From Argentina anserina (taxonomy: Eukaryota; Streptophyta; Magnoliopsida; Rosales; Rosaceae): DNA of 64,000 bases. Where the stretch lies: contig NC_065874.1 in the NCBI RefSeq assembly GCF_933775445.1, positions 29,024,501 to 29,088,500 on the forward strand, read 5' to 3'. Positions 34,722 to 46,799 of the stretch are shown in pieces. Position 1 is the first letter of the stretch. The number at the start of each line of letters is the position of its first letter. The notes beneath the pieces were generated by a model, which saw nothing but the letters and a program-made list of their open reading frames with translations, did not search any database and had not been told where the DNA came from. The translations under genes and the position numbers were made by a program.

Positions 34722-36818
34722 TGATAGGTCGTTAATTAAAACGTATATAATAAACCCTATAAAACATCATCGTTAGTATATAATAAGCATGGATCGTTCA
34801 GTCTGGGGAATCAAAATGGCCTCAAACTTATCATGTTATTGGAGGATTTGAGTTGGATAATAAAACTACTATTGAAAATAAATCCTAAATTACTATTTAC
34901 ATGATCGACTTCTGTTTAACAAACTTAAACCAAATTTACCATTACACCACATAATTACAAGTTTGAACCTATCATGCATTCTAATTCGACCAATTACATA
35001 CTTTTTAGACACCAATACAATTAGAGTCTTAGGGGATCATCTAATCATGTAAAAATTCAATTAACATTTAGATTGACTTAGGGCCTAATCTAAATTTGTA
35101 TGCAATCGAAGTCAATAACACTTAGAGTAGAAATCAAACAAGATTACATTTAAACACCAAATCTTTGTTGGAGACATATTTCATGTATGACGTCACTCAC
35201 CATGCATGGTTTCACATGCAAATTTCCAGAAATTTTTACCACTTTTAATCAACACAAACCGAACCTACTTAGGGTATGATTTGATTTGTGTCAATATGGT
35301 TGATGAATCTAGCACTCAAACACAATCTTAGAGACTGCATCCAAGCACTAAATTCATATGCACATATCTGAAAATTATTTAAAAGTATGAGAAAGATGAT
35401 TAGGACACAATAATAGAACTCCAAACTCAATAATTATAGGAAACCATCAATTCGGCAAATATCCAAAAATTTAATAAAACAATCTGAAAATTTCGAATCT
35501 AAATACAAAACAATAATCTCACACAATCATCATACTACAATCTTCATAGACAAAGTATTGTAGAAAATCAAAAACAAACAAAGCTATGGAGATGAGTTGC
35601 GAGAATCACAAGTTGTAGGAACCTTGGAGGTGTGTCTTCAATGGTGATTTCGGTGGAGATAGAATTGGTATATGGGAGAGAAATACTTGCTGTTTTGGTG
35701 AACGATGTTTGAGGTAGTATTTTGGCAAAGATTTGGCTTTTTAATGCAAAGGAGAAGTTCTCTTATTTGAGAGCTAAAGCCGTGTATATATAGAGGAAAG
35801 AGAGAGGGTAGGATGCACGGTTTGAACTTGCCTATTTCTTCCTATAATCATACCATTCTTTATCTCCTTAAATCATGTCATGTTTTATTCCCTAAATCAT
35901 GCAATGTTTTATTTCCTAAATCACGCCATGTTTTATTCCTTTAATGATCATCTTCTAGTTTTTAGGTTGCATATTCAAGGCTCCTTTCTTTTTCTTTCTT
36001 TAATTTTTTGTTTGTTCTCTCTTATCTTTCTCACGGTTCCTCCATCTTCTCCTTAATTATCTCTTGTATTTAATTTTTGCATGACTTGTTGATGATAGGA
36101 CTCCATAGTGCACGGCTTCTCCTTGTTCCACTCTATCTCCCAAGTCGTGAGTAACTCTCCATGTTGGCACGGCTCTCCTTTATTTTCTCAATCCATGCCT
36201 TATTCCTTTTTAGTCATTCTTTACACGGTTGAAACTCCTTGGTTTCCTCTAGTATTATCTCTTAAATCCAATATGAAAATAAGAAAATAAGATCATAAGT
36301 AATAGCTAATTAGTTAAAAAAATTATGTCATAATCTAGACAATTGTTGTCTAAAAAGACATATGTAATATATGAGCTCAGCTAGATTAGGAAAGTTTCTA
36401 ATTTGCAAAAATGAAACTTACTAGAAAAAGTAAGTTACTAGAACATGAATTTCATTTAGGAAAATTTTGCAAAAAAACGTTTCAGTTCAAGTAGGACTCT
36501 CCCAAATGATTCGTTTCCTAGTCTAACAAGGATTCCTAGTGTAAGAAGAACTCTCAAAATATCGCAAATGCGACCAAAACGTAGAAAGATGAAGACTTCT
36601 AATCCATCTAGGTTTCCTAGTCCTACAAGGATTCCTACTCCAAACTAGGACTCTAGAGCAATTATGCGTTTTTAACTCATGTAAGCACAAAAATGCATCC
36701 AATACCGCTCAAGACTCTTACTACGACTCAATGACTCAATAGTACAACAATAAGGGCTAACCAAAGTACAACTGGAGGTAAAAACATGTTAAGAACGTCG
36801 CACAAAGTGCTCCTATCA
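34722..36818 (-). mobile_element. 5' LTR (2097 bp) of the Athila/Tat-like element
   Basis: It begins tgataggtcg and ends gtgctcctatca, giving the inverted termini TGATAGG/CCTATCA expected of an LTR. The primer site lies immediately to the left. No partner LTR is present on the other side of gag, so the element is truncated. Directly to the right, at 36,819, the sequence continues as ggtatcagagt, the primer site of another element. Confidence 0.78.
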
Positions 36819-37207
36819 GGTATCAGAGTGTAGGTTGCGTATTTGGTGATCTATCAATATCATCCAAGAGCGATGGCCTGACTGCAGCGGATCCCCATCA
36901 TATGCTCTTTGGTATTGATATGTCACTGGGTACGCATGAGTGTTAGGAGCCTCACCTTAAGGTTTGGTCCTCTAAATAGAACTGTTGTGATGATACTTCA
37001 ATGATGTTTTTCCCTTCTAAATATCTTGGTTAATATATGTTGGATCTATTATACTTGGGTCCAAGATTAAACATGCTTTTGTGGAGTCACCATGACGAAA
37101 GTGATGCCTCTTGGGACCTAGAGTCGGATATGAGGACAAGGTATTCGCAGTTGTTTGTTGAGTAGAGTACTTGAATATCGAGACGAAATTCCTTTAATGG
37201 GGTAGAA
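36819..37207 (+). mobile_element. Gutted internal region of a tRNA-Met-primed gypsy element (element A)
   Basis: It starts ggtatcagagtgtaggttgc, a slightly decayed initiator-tRNA-Met primer site. The next about 150 bp match the same stretch in the young element (minus strand, about 50,400-50,550). After only about 260 bp it jumps to the extreme integrase C-terminus (about 37,082-37,165, ending SQLFVE then stop) and a polypurine-like tract (tttaatggggtagaa) directly before the LTR at 37,208. Nearly all gag-pol is deleted. Confidence 0.65.
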
Positions 37208-39549
37208 TGTAATACCCCGAACTTTCGAGTTTAAATTTGTATAATTTCTTGTAAATTTTTAAGCTTGATAATTAGAGTAAAATCGCATTTTTACGTCTTC
37301 TCGTCAATGTCTTTGAGAAATGAAACTGATTTCGGAAATATAAGGTTGAAAAACGTTACGTTTCAGTGGCTCAAGAGTTGATTTTGGAAATATAAGGTTG
37401 AAAACTTCCTTCACGAAAGTTGTAGAGCTCGTCGATACGAGTTCGTGGACACATGACACACTTTAATCGGATGTCGTATGTGAAAGTTGTTAGCAACAGA
37501 CGTTTGGTTTCCAATTTTGGAAGGTTATAAAAGGACTTTTTTGGAAACTCTAAATCATAAAACCAAAAATGGAAACTGGGCAGAGCCGCGCGACCCCGAC
37601 CCCAGTTTTTCCAGAAATTTCTCCGGCCCGGAACTCAGCCGTTCGGCCGCCAATCGGAGGGCCACCGGTGCCATTCTCTCCGCCCCTCCATTCTCTCTCG
37701 ATTGAGCCACGGCCCATGGCGAGCAAACCACCGAGCGCAGAGAAGCAAGCTTGGCAGTCTCCATCGTCGATCCGCACCTCAGTCTCCGGTGACGCCGGAG
37801 CTTGCGACACTTTCTTCCGCAGTCATCCTACCTCTGATTCTTATCCTAGATGATTTGAAGCTCGAATCGAACCGGTTCATTCCCGATCTCCAACCTCTGA
37901 TTCGATCTCTTGTGGCGGTGTTTCCGGCGATCTCCGGCCGAATCCGAGCTAGCTGCAGCTAAGGTTACAAGGTACTCCTTGTAATCTACGTTTTTCATGT
38001 TGGAAATTTTGTAAATTGTGGACGTTTGGCCTGAGATGGTGGTTGTGCGCGTGCCGCCACCTAGGGCGACGCGTGGGAGGAAGTGGGGCTGCGGTGAGTG
38101 GCTATTAGGTCTAGGATGGTTGTAGGAAGAAAATTAGAGGGTTTTGATGGCGGCAAGCGAGCCACGCGCGACTGCCTGTGGCGGCGCGTGAGCACCACAC
38201 GCGACTGCCGATGGCGGCACGTGAGCACCACACGTTGCTGCCGGAAGGTGGCGCGTGAACCCCACGCACTGCTGCCGGAAGGTGTTTTGTGAACAGTGTT
38301 CGTGATTTTAACTGTAATTAATATTCACATGTTGTTATGCGGGTCGTTTTTTAAGCATGTTGTTATTCTACTAGGTGACCGATGAAATCTCTCTTGGTGC
38401 CGTAAAAGTTGCACGCAGGAATTAAGGTGAGTAAATCTTATTATGACAAGTCTACCATTACCGGTGACTCATAATTATGATTTTTTTAAAGAGTGAACTG
38501 TGACATCTATATAATATAGTGGGTTGTGTATGTGTACAAAAGTGGTGAACACGATACATATATATGAGTTGCTATATTATATAATGTTACGGTTTTTACT
38601 TAAATTATGAAATGTTATTGTTTTCGATTAATTGTGGCGGATGAGACCAAAAGGGAGATAATGTACCTTCCGATAAAATGAATTATGGGAGTGACTGTAT
38701 ATATATATATATATTGTTGATATTGTTGTGCAATAGTCGCTTGGGTGTAGTAGATAAACATGCATAAGTTGTTATATTGTACGTGGTTTTAACATTGAGT
38801 CTTGTTAAAACGTTTTCTGGTATTCGGACGGTGATGACATTAAATCGGAACCAAACCTTAGCCGGGTGTTGGTTATGAGCAGTTAAAACTCTAGTCTGTC
38901 TGCCTTGTATTCATGAGGGGTAACCAGGTGGGCTGCCCATCTCATGAGTACACATATTTTTAAATGATATTCGGGTAACCAGGTGGGTTGCCCGAGTCTC
39001 ATGTGCACACATATTTTTAAATGATATTCAGGTAACCGGGTGGGCTGCCTGAGTCTCATGTGCACACATATTTTAAAATGTTATTTGTTACGGTGAACCA
39101 AGTGGGGTACCCGAGTCTCATGTGCACACATATTTTAAAATGTTAATTGTACATTTCCTTGTATGTGAAGTATGTCTAAATGTTGGTTTACTCATACGGG
39201 CTGAAAAGCTTACCGGGTTTGTGTTTACAATCTCGGTGCACCAAATCGATGGTGTAAATGATAGTTCTGCAGGTGGAAATTAGTAGGCTCGGAGAGCTTA
39301 CTCGGAAGAGTACTGAGGGTATCCTACTTCTATTTTTGGTGAGGATTAAGTGAATATTACATTTCCAATTGTTATAATACTTGAGTGTATAAACTGGTTA
39401 TGTATTATTCAAGTCGACTGAGTCATACTGTGAACTCAGTTTTCAATACATTGTTGCTATAAGATGATTTCAATATATTTGAGATTATTTTAGAGTTTTC
39501 ATAACTTCGAATTCGAATTTTTATCATTTGAAAGTTTGAGGTTGTGACA
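37208..39549 (+). mobile_element. 3' LTR of element A, gypsy, about 2.34 kb
   Basis: It begins tgtaataccccgaactttcg right after the polypurine tract. The end is placed at gaggttgtgaca (39,549). It contains the conserved promoter block (cacgaaagttgtagagctcg ..., then atcggatgtcgtatgtgaaa) with a TATA box, TATAAAAG, at 37526-37533. A GC-rich leader (37,570-38,290), a minisatellite (38,917-39,148) and a sub-terminal tgtttacaatctcggtgcac block near 39,220 follow. The end is uncertain because a second sub-terminal block follows at 40,127-40,499. Confidence 0.62.
38917..39148 (+). repeat. Minisatellite, about four units of roughly 57-62 bp, within the LTR
   Basis: Successive units each contain ggtaaccaggtgggctgccc (variants), gagtctcatgtgcacacata and ttttaaatgatatt. 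The young LTRs at 44.5 and 51.1 kb have related ggtaacc(a)cccg units in the same relative place (reverse orientation). Confidence 0.75.
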
Positions 39550-40499
39550 GTGTTGTAGTGTGTTGTGTGTTCGTGGTCAATGTGATGTGGTATGTGAGTT
39601 AGATATGTGACTTGGTGAGGACATTGATTTGGCAACCAACGTTGTAGTTGTAGGATAAGGTCTCTCCTGCGTGGCGAATGAGACCTATGTTGTGTGATGG
39701 TTTCGGTCTCTCCTGTGTGGGGTATGAGATCGTTGATCCCTCCTATGTGGCGAAGGAGATCATTAGGCACTTAATCCCTCCTATGTGGCGAAGTGGATCA
39801 TTAGGCCTAAGTATGTTGAGGGTAATGACGTTATGCATTACGCCTGTTTGTGTGATTAGGGAGTGAGGTAATAGGTTACCTTTTACTTGCCTTAGGTTGT
39901 TGAGGGTGTTGATGTTATTGTGGTCAGTATTGTGATTGTTGATGGAGGTCTGAGTGGTTGGTGTTTTTGTGTTGTGGAGTTTGAGTGTAGTGAGATATTA
40001 ATGTTGTATGTGTTGTTGTCGTGGTGACGATGTGATGATATTGTTTGTCTATAAAGTAAATGTTGTGAATTAATGGTGTTGTTTATATATTGCTGAATAG
40101 GTTGTGATGTTGTTGAGTAGATATATTGGTTTACTCATACCAGTTGTGAAGCTGGCCAGGTTGTTACAATCCCGGTGAACCAATCAATGGTTTAGTGAGT
40201 AGTGTTGCAGGTACTTCTTAGTAACTGTGACAAGACGGGTGGGCACCGTGACAGCTGAGAGCTGTTTTTTTATCTCAGTTTTTCTTTTAATTTTGGTGAG
40301 GTTTCGTGAGATTTGTCGAACTGTACTTTTTACTTTCTTGTAAACAGTGAGTTTGGTTTTGAGTTATAATCTAGTTAGTAGTTTAAACTCAATGTTGGAT
40401 ATTCAGCTGCTGTAATGTAATTTCAATTATATTGAGGTTATTTTAGAGTGTTAGTGTTCTATCTTGAAATTTTACTGTTCAGAATTTAGAGTCGCTACA
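39550..40499 (+). mobile_element. 3' end of a gypsy LTR, probably the missing part of LTR-B
   Basis: It contains a second copy of the sub-terminal block (ggtttactcataccagttgt, then tacaatcccggtgaaccaat and the gtgttgcaggta region) also present at 39,187-39,300. It ends in aatttagagtcgctaca, matching the LTR terminus (complement of TGTAACGAC... in the young element). It carries a small repeat array around 39,660-39,800 with four copies of a ctcctatgtggcgaaggagat-like unit. No primer site follows; the XH-family segment begins within about 30 bp. Confidence 0.55.
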
Positions 40500-40527
40500 C
40501 CATCATAGACGCAAAACCTATAGAAAT

Positions 40528-42500
40528 CTTTCCTTGTAAGGCAGTGAGCATGAATTGTACGCTTGATAAACCATTGCATCAACATATAAAGTAATGACTT
40601 TGTTGTACATTAAAAGTTTAATAAATGATATTACTTATTCCCATTGTGTTTATTGATTTACTGATGTACATTTTGGATGTGGGTGCATAAAAAGGAAATT
40701 ATTGATGAAGATGATGCAAATTTGAAAATGTTAAAGACAGAGTTTGGCGTTGAACTTCATCAAGCTGTGTCAAGTGCTCTTTTGGAATTGAATGAGTATA
40801 ATCCCAGTGGAAGGTATCCGCTTACAGAACCATGGAACTTTAAACAACATAGGAGGGCATCATTGAAAGAGGGAATATTGCATGTCCTGAAGCAGTTGAA
40901 ACTACAAAAGTGGGGAAGAACCCATTGAGGGTATGGATTGAAATTTTAAATGCTTTTCAGCCAATGTATATTGTGAGTATTGAGATTTTAATCGATTATT
41001 TATTCTTGCTAAAAGTCTTTCATTTAAATGTTAAATAGGAATAGATAATAAGATCTTGTTAGTATAGAGGTCCTCTTGTATATTTCTCTTGTTTAAGTTT
41101 CATTTGTTCAAGGTCTCTTATATATTGTTTGATTAGCATAATGCAGACCAGACTTGTAGAAGTGCTGCCTTCGTCGTTTTCTCAATTTTTCGTCCAACAG
41201 TGCACAGAATCATAATCTTATTTACTCTTTGTCCATATAAATTTCAGTTTGGCCACTACAATTTAATGCAACTTGACAGTTGTAGGACTGTCTTGCAAAT
41301 TTGTCTAGTGATATGTTATTTTGTCTTACATTTTAGAATTTAGAGTTTGACATTAATATAAAGATGACCATTAAATAATTAGTCTGTTGTGTTCAAATTC
41401 ATGGGTTCCAATATCATTGTGCAACTGTTTTCTGAACTTCCTATTTCTTCAGTTAGTGTTAGACTTGAAATGTTATTTTTTTGGTTTTATTTTTTGGTAA
41501 ATATGATTGATGTTCTCTTGCATCTGTGGATGGGAAGGGAAATTTGGCATCATTGAGCACATTTTGCATTACTGTTCTGCCCATCAATCCTGAAATTAAT
41601 ATATCGATCTTAAATATGGAACTATTTTCTATGAAGCAGTTGTCTAACTCTGTGAGACAGTTTTCGGGCTTCATTGTTCCGATTTTGTTCTCCGCATTAC
41701 TTCACTGCTACTGACGATGGTGACGACATTGTTAGCAAATATTAGTGTTGAGTGCAGGAGAATCGTTAGTACAGTTGCTTTTATGTTATCGGTTGTAGGG
41801 CTTTTAATCCATAAATTAGTGAGTCGTTGACATCCTCATACTCTTTCTACTTTGATTGAGTTGGGGGGCATGTACTCTTTGTATTAGCTACTTTTCGCAG
41901 GTCTTGTAATTGGGTTCTCCCTTAATTCATGAATTTATTCATTTCTTCAAAGAACTCTGTGAGACTTACCGAACATCTCTTGTTACATCTCTATCTATTT
42001 TTGGCAATGGGCTCTTGTCATTACCTATCATTAGTTCTAATCTTTTTGTTATTTTATTTTGTGCTATCTTATTAAGTTGTTTCAGACTTTACACATACCG
42101 GGAAGCACTGATGCTTGCTGATCTAACGCCTGGTTCAAAGTTCTGACCACGGCTTGTCTAAATTTCATAGGGGGCTGTCTCTAAAGTGATGGCGTGCGCC
42201 CAAAGGATCCGATCGAGAAGCTGCTATTTCCTGCTAAGGAAGTTTTTTTTTTCTTGGGGAAAGCTAGGAAGCTTCTAGAGTAGGCTTACCAAGCCTGTTT
42301 TGTATGTGAAAATCAACTTGTTTCGGTGTAGTATTGCACTCCAACTGGACCAAGTTGCATGAGTTGGGAGGCAATCATCTTGTAGTAAGTAGGGAAACAG
42401 TCACTATGCAGTCATGTAAATTTACATCGCTTCCTAGTTTCCAACATGTTTGGTCACCATGACTTGAATGATTCAAGTCGTAAATTCCCTTTTGTATATT
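40528..42500 (+). pseudogene. 3' remnant of an IDN2/FDM-family paralogue: last XH exon plus flank
   Basis: One exon (40695-40928, 234 nt, the same length as its counterparts) encodes the C-terminal half of an XH domain: EIIDEDDANLK, ALLELNEYNPSGRY, then TEPWNFKQHRRASLKEG. The preceding intron is recognisable from about 40,528 by similarity to 55,050-55,214. The 3' flank resembles 55,450-56,560 (for example near 42,140-42,340 against 56,290-56,450), so this is a segmental tandem copy. Everything upstream is gone, replaced by the LTR that ends at 40,499. The acceptor is poor (aaaaag), and a Leu-to-Pro change breaks the conserved ELWNF motif. A pseudogene is most likely. Confidence 0.8.
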
Positions 42501-43638
42501 TACTCTAGTTGCACTAATATAGGAGAATCAACACCTTTCGGGGCCTGGGAGGGAGCCCTGATTTGTGTTGCCGCTTTGGGTTCTAGCCTCTAGGTGGTCG
42601 ATTAATTTGGGCCTATATTTCGAGCTTTATTGCTCCCTCAGCTGTCTTGTAATTTCTAGACAAGAGCATACATCTTCGCCACAAACAGTTGAGGGATATG
42701 ATGAAGCTTTTAAATACGTAGCTGACAATTTGTGCTATCGTCTGCTGTAGAATATGTCCGAATCATTTTTCTTTGCCATATCCTACTGCAGAGAAATTCT
42801 TCTGGAAAAACCAGAGTTTAGTTATGCTAAATTGTCACGCAATAGAGAAGAAAAGTTTGTACTCCAAAACCAACTTACATCTTTGCCCACCGACTCAAAA
42901 GTGAAATGATGGAAGCTTTGAATATGCAACTGACGGTACAACCCCTTGATCATGATGTTCATGTTTCTGTCCAAAAAAAAAAACAGAGTTCGCTTATATC
43001 GCGACGCTGCGGATGCAATAAATAAGAGAAGTTCTGCGTTACGTGCTTTGTTCGTCACGTAATAGTTTCACGAAGAAATTATAAAGTAAGGAGATATTCT
43101 TGTACATAAGGTGAACCAGAGGGACTCAGAGACTCAGAGAGTAAGCCAAGGAGTAAAAAGGAAGGAGATAGATTCTGGTACGTATTGCTGGTATTATTTA
43201 CTATTGAGAGTTGGCGGTACTTGCCACCATACCTAGTTGGTATTTGGTTGTGTGGCGTTTACTACCATCTAGTTCAAAAAGTATGTTGACGTGACTAGCT
43301 TCAATCCTTATAATCATTCTAGAATAGCATGGTGTTAACTGTTAAGTTTAGAAGGTATGGCCTGCTTTCAGCATTATTGGAGAAGGTGGTTAGTGCCTCT
43401 CTATGACACAACACACTTCTATCTTCAAACAACCCTTCTTTAGGTACATCTAAAATGCCTTGCATTCTTATCTTCTTTTAGTAAAAGTTCAAGCTTAATT
43501 AGTCTTCTGAGACTTCCACTGTCCAAATTGGTTGGTTGAATGATGATCTGCATGTATCTTGTTTGGTTGATTTGAAGAGATGTTTACGCTTTGTTATATT
43601 AATTGTTTGTTACTGGTTACAGGATATCAGAGGTTGAA
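42501..43638 (+). other. Upstream region of the XS-less XH gene
   Basis: Non-coding. A purine-rich stretch (43,090-43,180) may be the transcribed leader. A probable leader-intron acceptor (tggttacag) precedes the start exon by 16 bases at 43,622, mirroring the full-length gene. Confidence 0.4.
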
Positions 43639-43990
43639 ATGTCTCACATGGAGATCGGTGAGTCTGAACTTTTGAATACCTTTTGAACGATTCTACTTGA
43701 CCATTCATTCATCCATTAATCAGTTCACTTTTCTTTGAATTATATGGGCTCAGTAGGGAAACTCCTAGAAAATGCTCGCGAACACCTAGAGAAGGCCTTG
43801 GTCGAGTCTCTCAAAGCCTTTTCAGATACTGAGAAGAAGCTTGAGCAAAGTGAATTTGACAAGAAAGAACTTCAGAAGAATTATGATCAGATTGAAAATC
43901 AGAAAAAGGCGTTGGAGCTGTCGAATGTGGGGAAAGATTATAAGTTGGAAGTGTTCAAGAGAGAACTCGAACAGAGTGAAGGAAAGCTGA

Positions 43991-43995
43991 AAGAG
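43991..43995. repeat. Target-site duplication AAGAG (left)
   Basis: AAGAG directly before the TGTAAC LTR terminus, repeated exactly at 53310-53314 after the other terminus. Confidence 0.92.
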
Positions 43996-46315
43996 TGTAA
44001 CGACCCTAAAATTTCGAGCCCAAAAACTCAAAATTTCAAAGTCGTTAGAACACCAAAAACAATCTCACTGAAAATGAAATCATTTAATGTCACAGCGGAT
44101 CACCTCTGAGTTTAAAACATAACTCAGTCAAGCCGATTATTACAAACCAAATGCTAATTCAACATTTAACAAATGGAATTGTATAATCCTCACAACAACC
44201 TCACAATGAAATCACAGAGAAACTCACACACAATCCACACAGGAACCTCACCACGACTGGATGCAATCGACTTTGAGTCTTCGGAGTCGTCACCCGATCA
44301 CCACTACTCAGCACCTGTGGAAGTATCCCCTACACCATTGATATTGGTGCACCGGGATTGCAAACACAAACCCGGTAAGCTTTACAGCTCGTATGAGTAA
44401 AATATAAAAATAACTCTCGTCTCATAAACGACACAACTCCACAGCAACACAGTATAATGAAAATCATGAGAAAACGAGCAACCCATCTGGTTACTCTAAT
44501 ACTTTCACACAATGGTATCTAATGAGCGCTGGTACACATCCGTTACCCCTCACTTAGTATACCGCTGATGTTGGGTAACCACCCGCCACCCAACATCCAC
44601 ACAAGCTGAGTACCCATGATCAGGTAACCACCCGTTACCCTCATGCAGTACTATGGCAGACAGACTAGAGCTCTAACTGTATCGTAACTTTCGCCCGGCC
44701 AAAGGCTAGGTTCCGACTTGCCTCACATGTACAATAATCTCACATCATATTGTACCACACATCACGTCCGAAGACCAATCACAATAATTCACATTTTCCG
44801 TGATAAAATCATGTACAATAATCACACATCATATTGTACGTTTTAAAACTTTCACAATATCACCACAATAAAATCATAACAGTATAGTATATAGCGAACT
44901 ATATATATTCGTATTTATTTACCATTTATACTATATACATCGTTCTCTATATCCTATACATGTCATATTTTCTGTCACCGAATTGATTATTTTCAATGAA
45001 TTAATAACAGTATGTAATTTAACGAACTATATATATATATGTACTTATTACCATTATACTGTATATATGTAGTCCGCTAAATTATATACATGTTGTAATT
45101 CATTTAATAAACACACTTGCAAAAATGTTGAATCACCACGAGGGTAGATTCGTAATTCAGTGAGATTTTACTCACCTTAATAACTTGAGCGTAATCCCAC
45201 AATTCCGAAGATAATTTCCTTGCCTCGCTTTATAGATCACCTTGAAAAGATAAGAAAGAATTTAGAATCGTTTCGTAAACCTTTAAATGCCGAAACAGTA
45301 ATAATCGGTTACTGTTCAGCAATTTTCGGTTTTACGAAGTTACTGTTCAGTGTTACTGTTCACTGTTACTATTCACGGTTACTGTACAAATACACAATCA
45401 TACGTATTTCTGTACGTGTATATACTGTTTATGTATTTTTGTACGTACGAATACTATTCAATGTAACTACTGTCTCAGTAAATGTTAATTACTGATTTAC
45501 CCTTCTGAAATTTCTTTTTTTTTACTTTTACTGAAGGTAATTTAGGATAAAAACGTAAATAGTAAAACAGTAACTTTCTGCCATGGGTATTTTTGTCATT
45601 TCACATCACAGTAAAATGGTAAAAAGGTAACTGTAAAATGGTAAAAACAGGGGAATTCACCCCATTGTCTCCGATCACTACTCCGGCCTCCAAACCTCTT
45701 ATTCTAACTCTCCCAATTCGGCATACAACAACAACATAGCTTTCACAAGAACTGAAAACATCAATCAGAGGGTTAGGAGCAGAATTGCCACCTGAAGAAC
45801 TAAAAATGCAAGCCGAGGATGCTGCTCTGTCCTTGACTCCAATCCGAGTTCCTGCAGTCCTCCTTCTTCATTGCCACTGTCCCTTGGACGGCTGAGATTG
45901 CTTCAAGTCTCTTTTAGACCAATTAGGGTCAGGCGAGCTCTCCATTGCGACAAGAGGAGGGTGACGGTGATGATGGTGTACCGACGGTAATAAACCCAGA
46001 AAAGGAGGAGGAACAAGAGGGATTAGTCCCTGATTCATCAAATTGAAATAACAATTAGATTGGGTATGAAGGGTTTAGGCAAGCTCACCCAAAGAAGAAG
46101 GAAATCATCGTCGAAATCCGCCGAAGGTGATGAGCTTCTTCGGTGGTGTTCCACTGCCTCGATTTAATCTCACAAATTCGTGGGTGCAGCGGATGATTGA
46201 GGAACATGGCTTGGAAGAGGATGAAAAGGCGATCAAGATGGTGGAGAAGGAGACGGCGGGGTCTCGGTGAAGAAGAAAATAGAAGAAGAAAGAAATGAGG
46301 GAGAATGAGCTCGGG

Positions 46316-46365
<50 letters not shown>

Positions 46366-46759
46366 GAGGGAGGCGGAAAGAGAGAAGAGAGAGGGTTTCC
46401 TGAAAATGGAAACCCTAATCACAATAATTCCTTTTTATACTCGTTTCCAAAATCGGAAACTAACTTCCGGCGTTAATAACTTCCACCTCCGACGTCCGAT
46501 TTGAACGCGTCACATGTCCACGCACTCGTATCGACGAGCTCTACAACTTTCGTGAAGAAAGTTTTCACAAACGATCGACGGAATAAAAGTCGATATATTT
46601 GTTACGGAAACGTAACGTTTTTCAAATTAAGCGTTCTGAAAACGTTTTCGTTTTCGCTTCGTAACGTTTGCAACAATCATTTTCATTTAAACTGCAATTC
46701 ATGTCTTTATAGAACTCAATTTAATTCAAATAATGTATTTGAAATTTAGGGTTATTACA
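43996..46759 (-). repeat. 3' LTR of the young element, 2764 bp
   Basis: TGTAACGACCC...GGGTTATTACA. A minus-strand TATA box (TATAAAAA, complement of 46432-46439) lies 3' of the conserved block at 46,508-46,600. A GA microsatellite (about 46,318-46,362) sits in the transcribed leader. Short open frames in it are identical to those in the other LTR. Confidence 0.93.
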
Positions 46760-46775
46760 ATCTACCCCCCTTAAA
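46760..46775 (-). other. Polypurine tract of the young element
   Basis: The minus strand reads TTTAAGGGGGGTAGAT immediately before the 3' LTR. This is the expected plus-strand primer of reverse transcription. Confidence 0.75.
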
Positions 46776-46799
46776 GGAATTTCGTCCCGAAATTCAAAC

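Noticed and set aside
40677..40928. Short complete gene starting at 40,677 (ATG)
   Set aside because: The ATG and first six codons are intron sequence; only 40,695 onward matches the last XH exon of the paralogues.
46295..46504. Open frames through the GA tracts in both LTRs (also 52,851-53,054)
   Set aside because: RERERE or SLSLSL repeats arise from the microsatellite inside LTR leader DNA; no domain.
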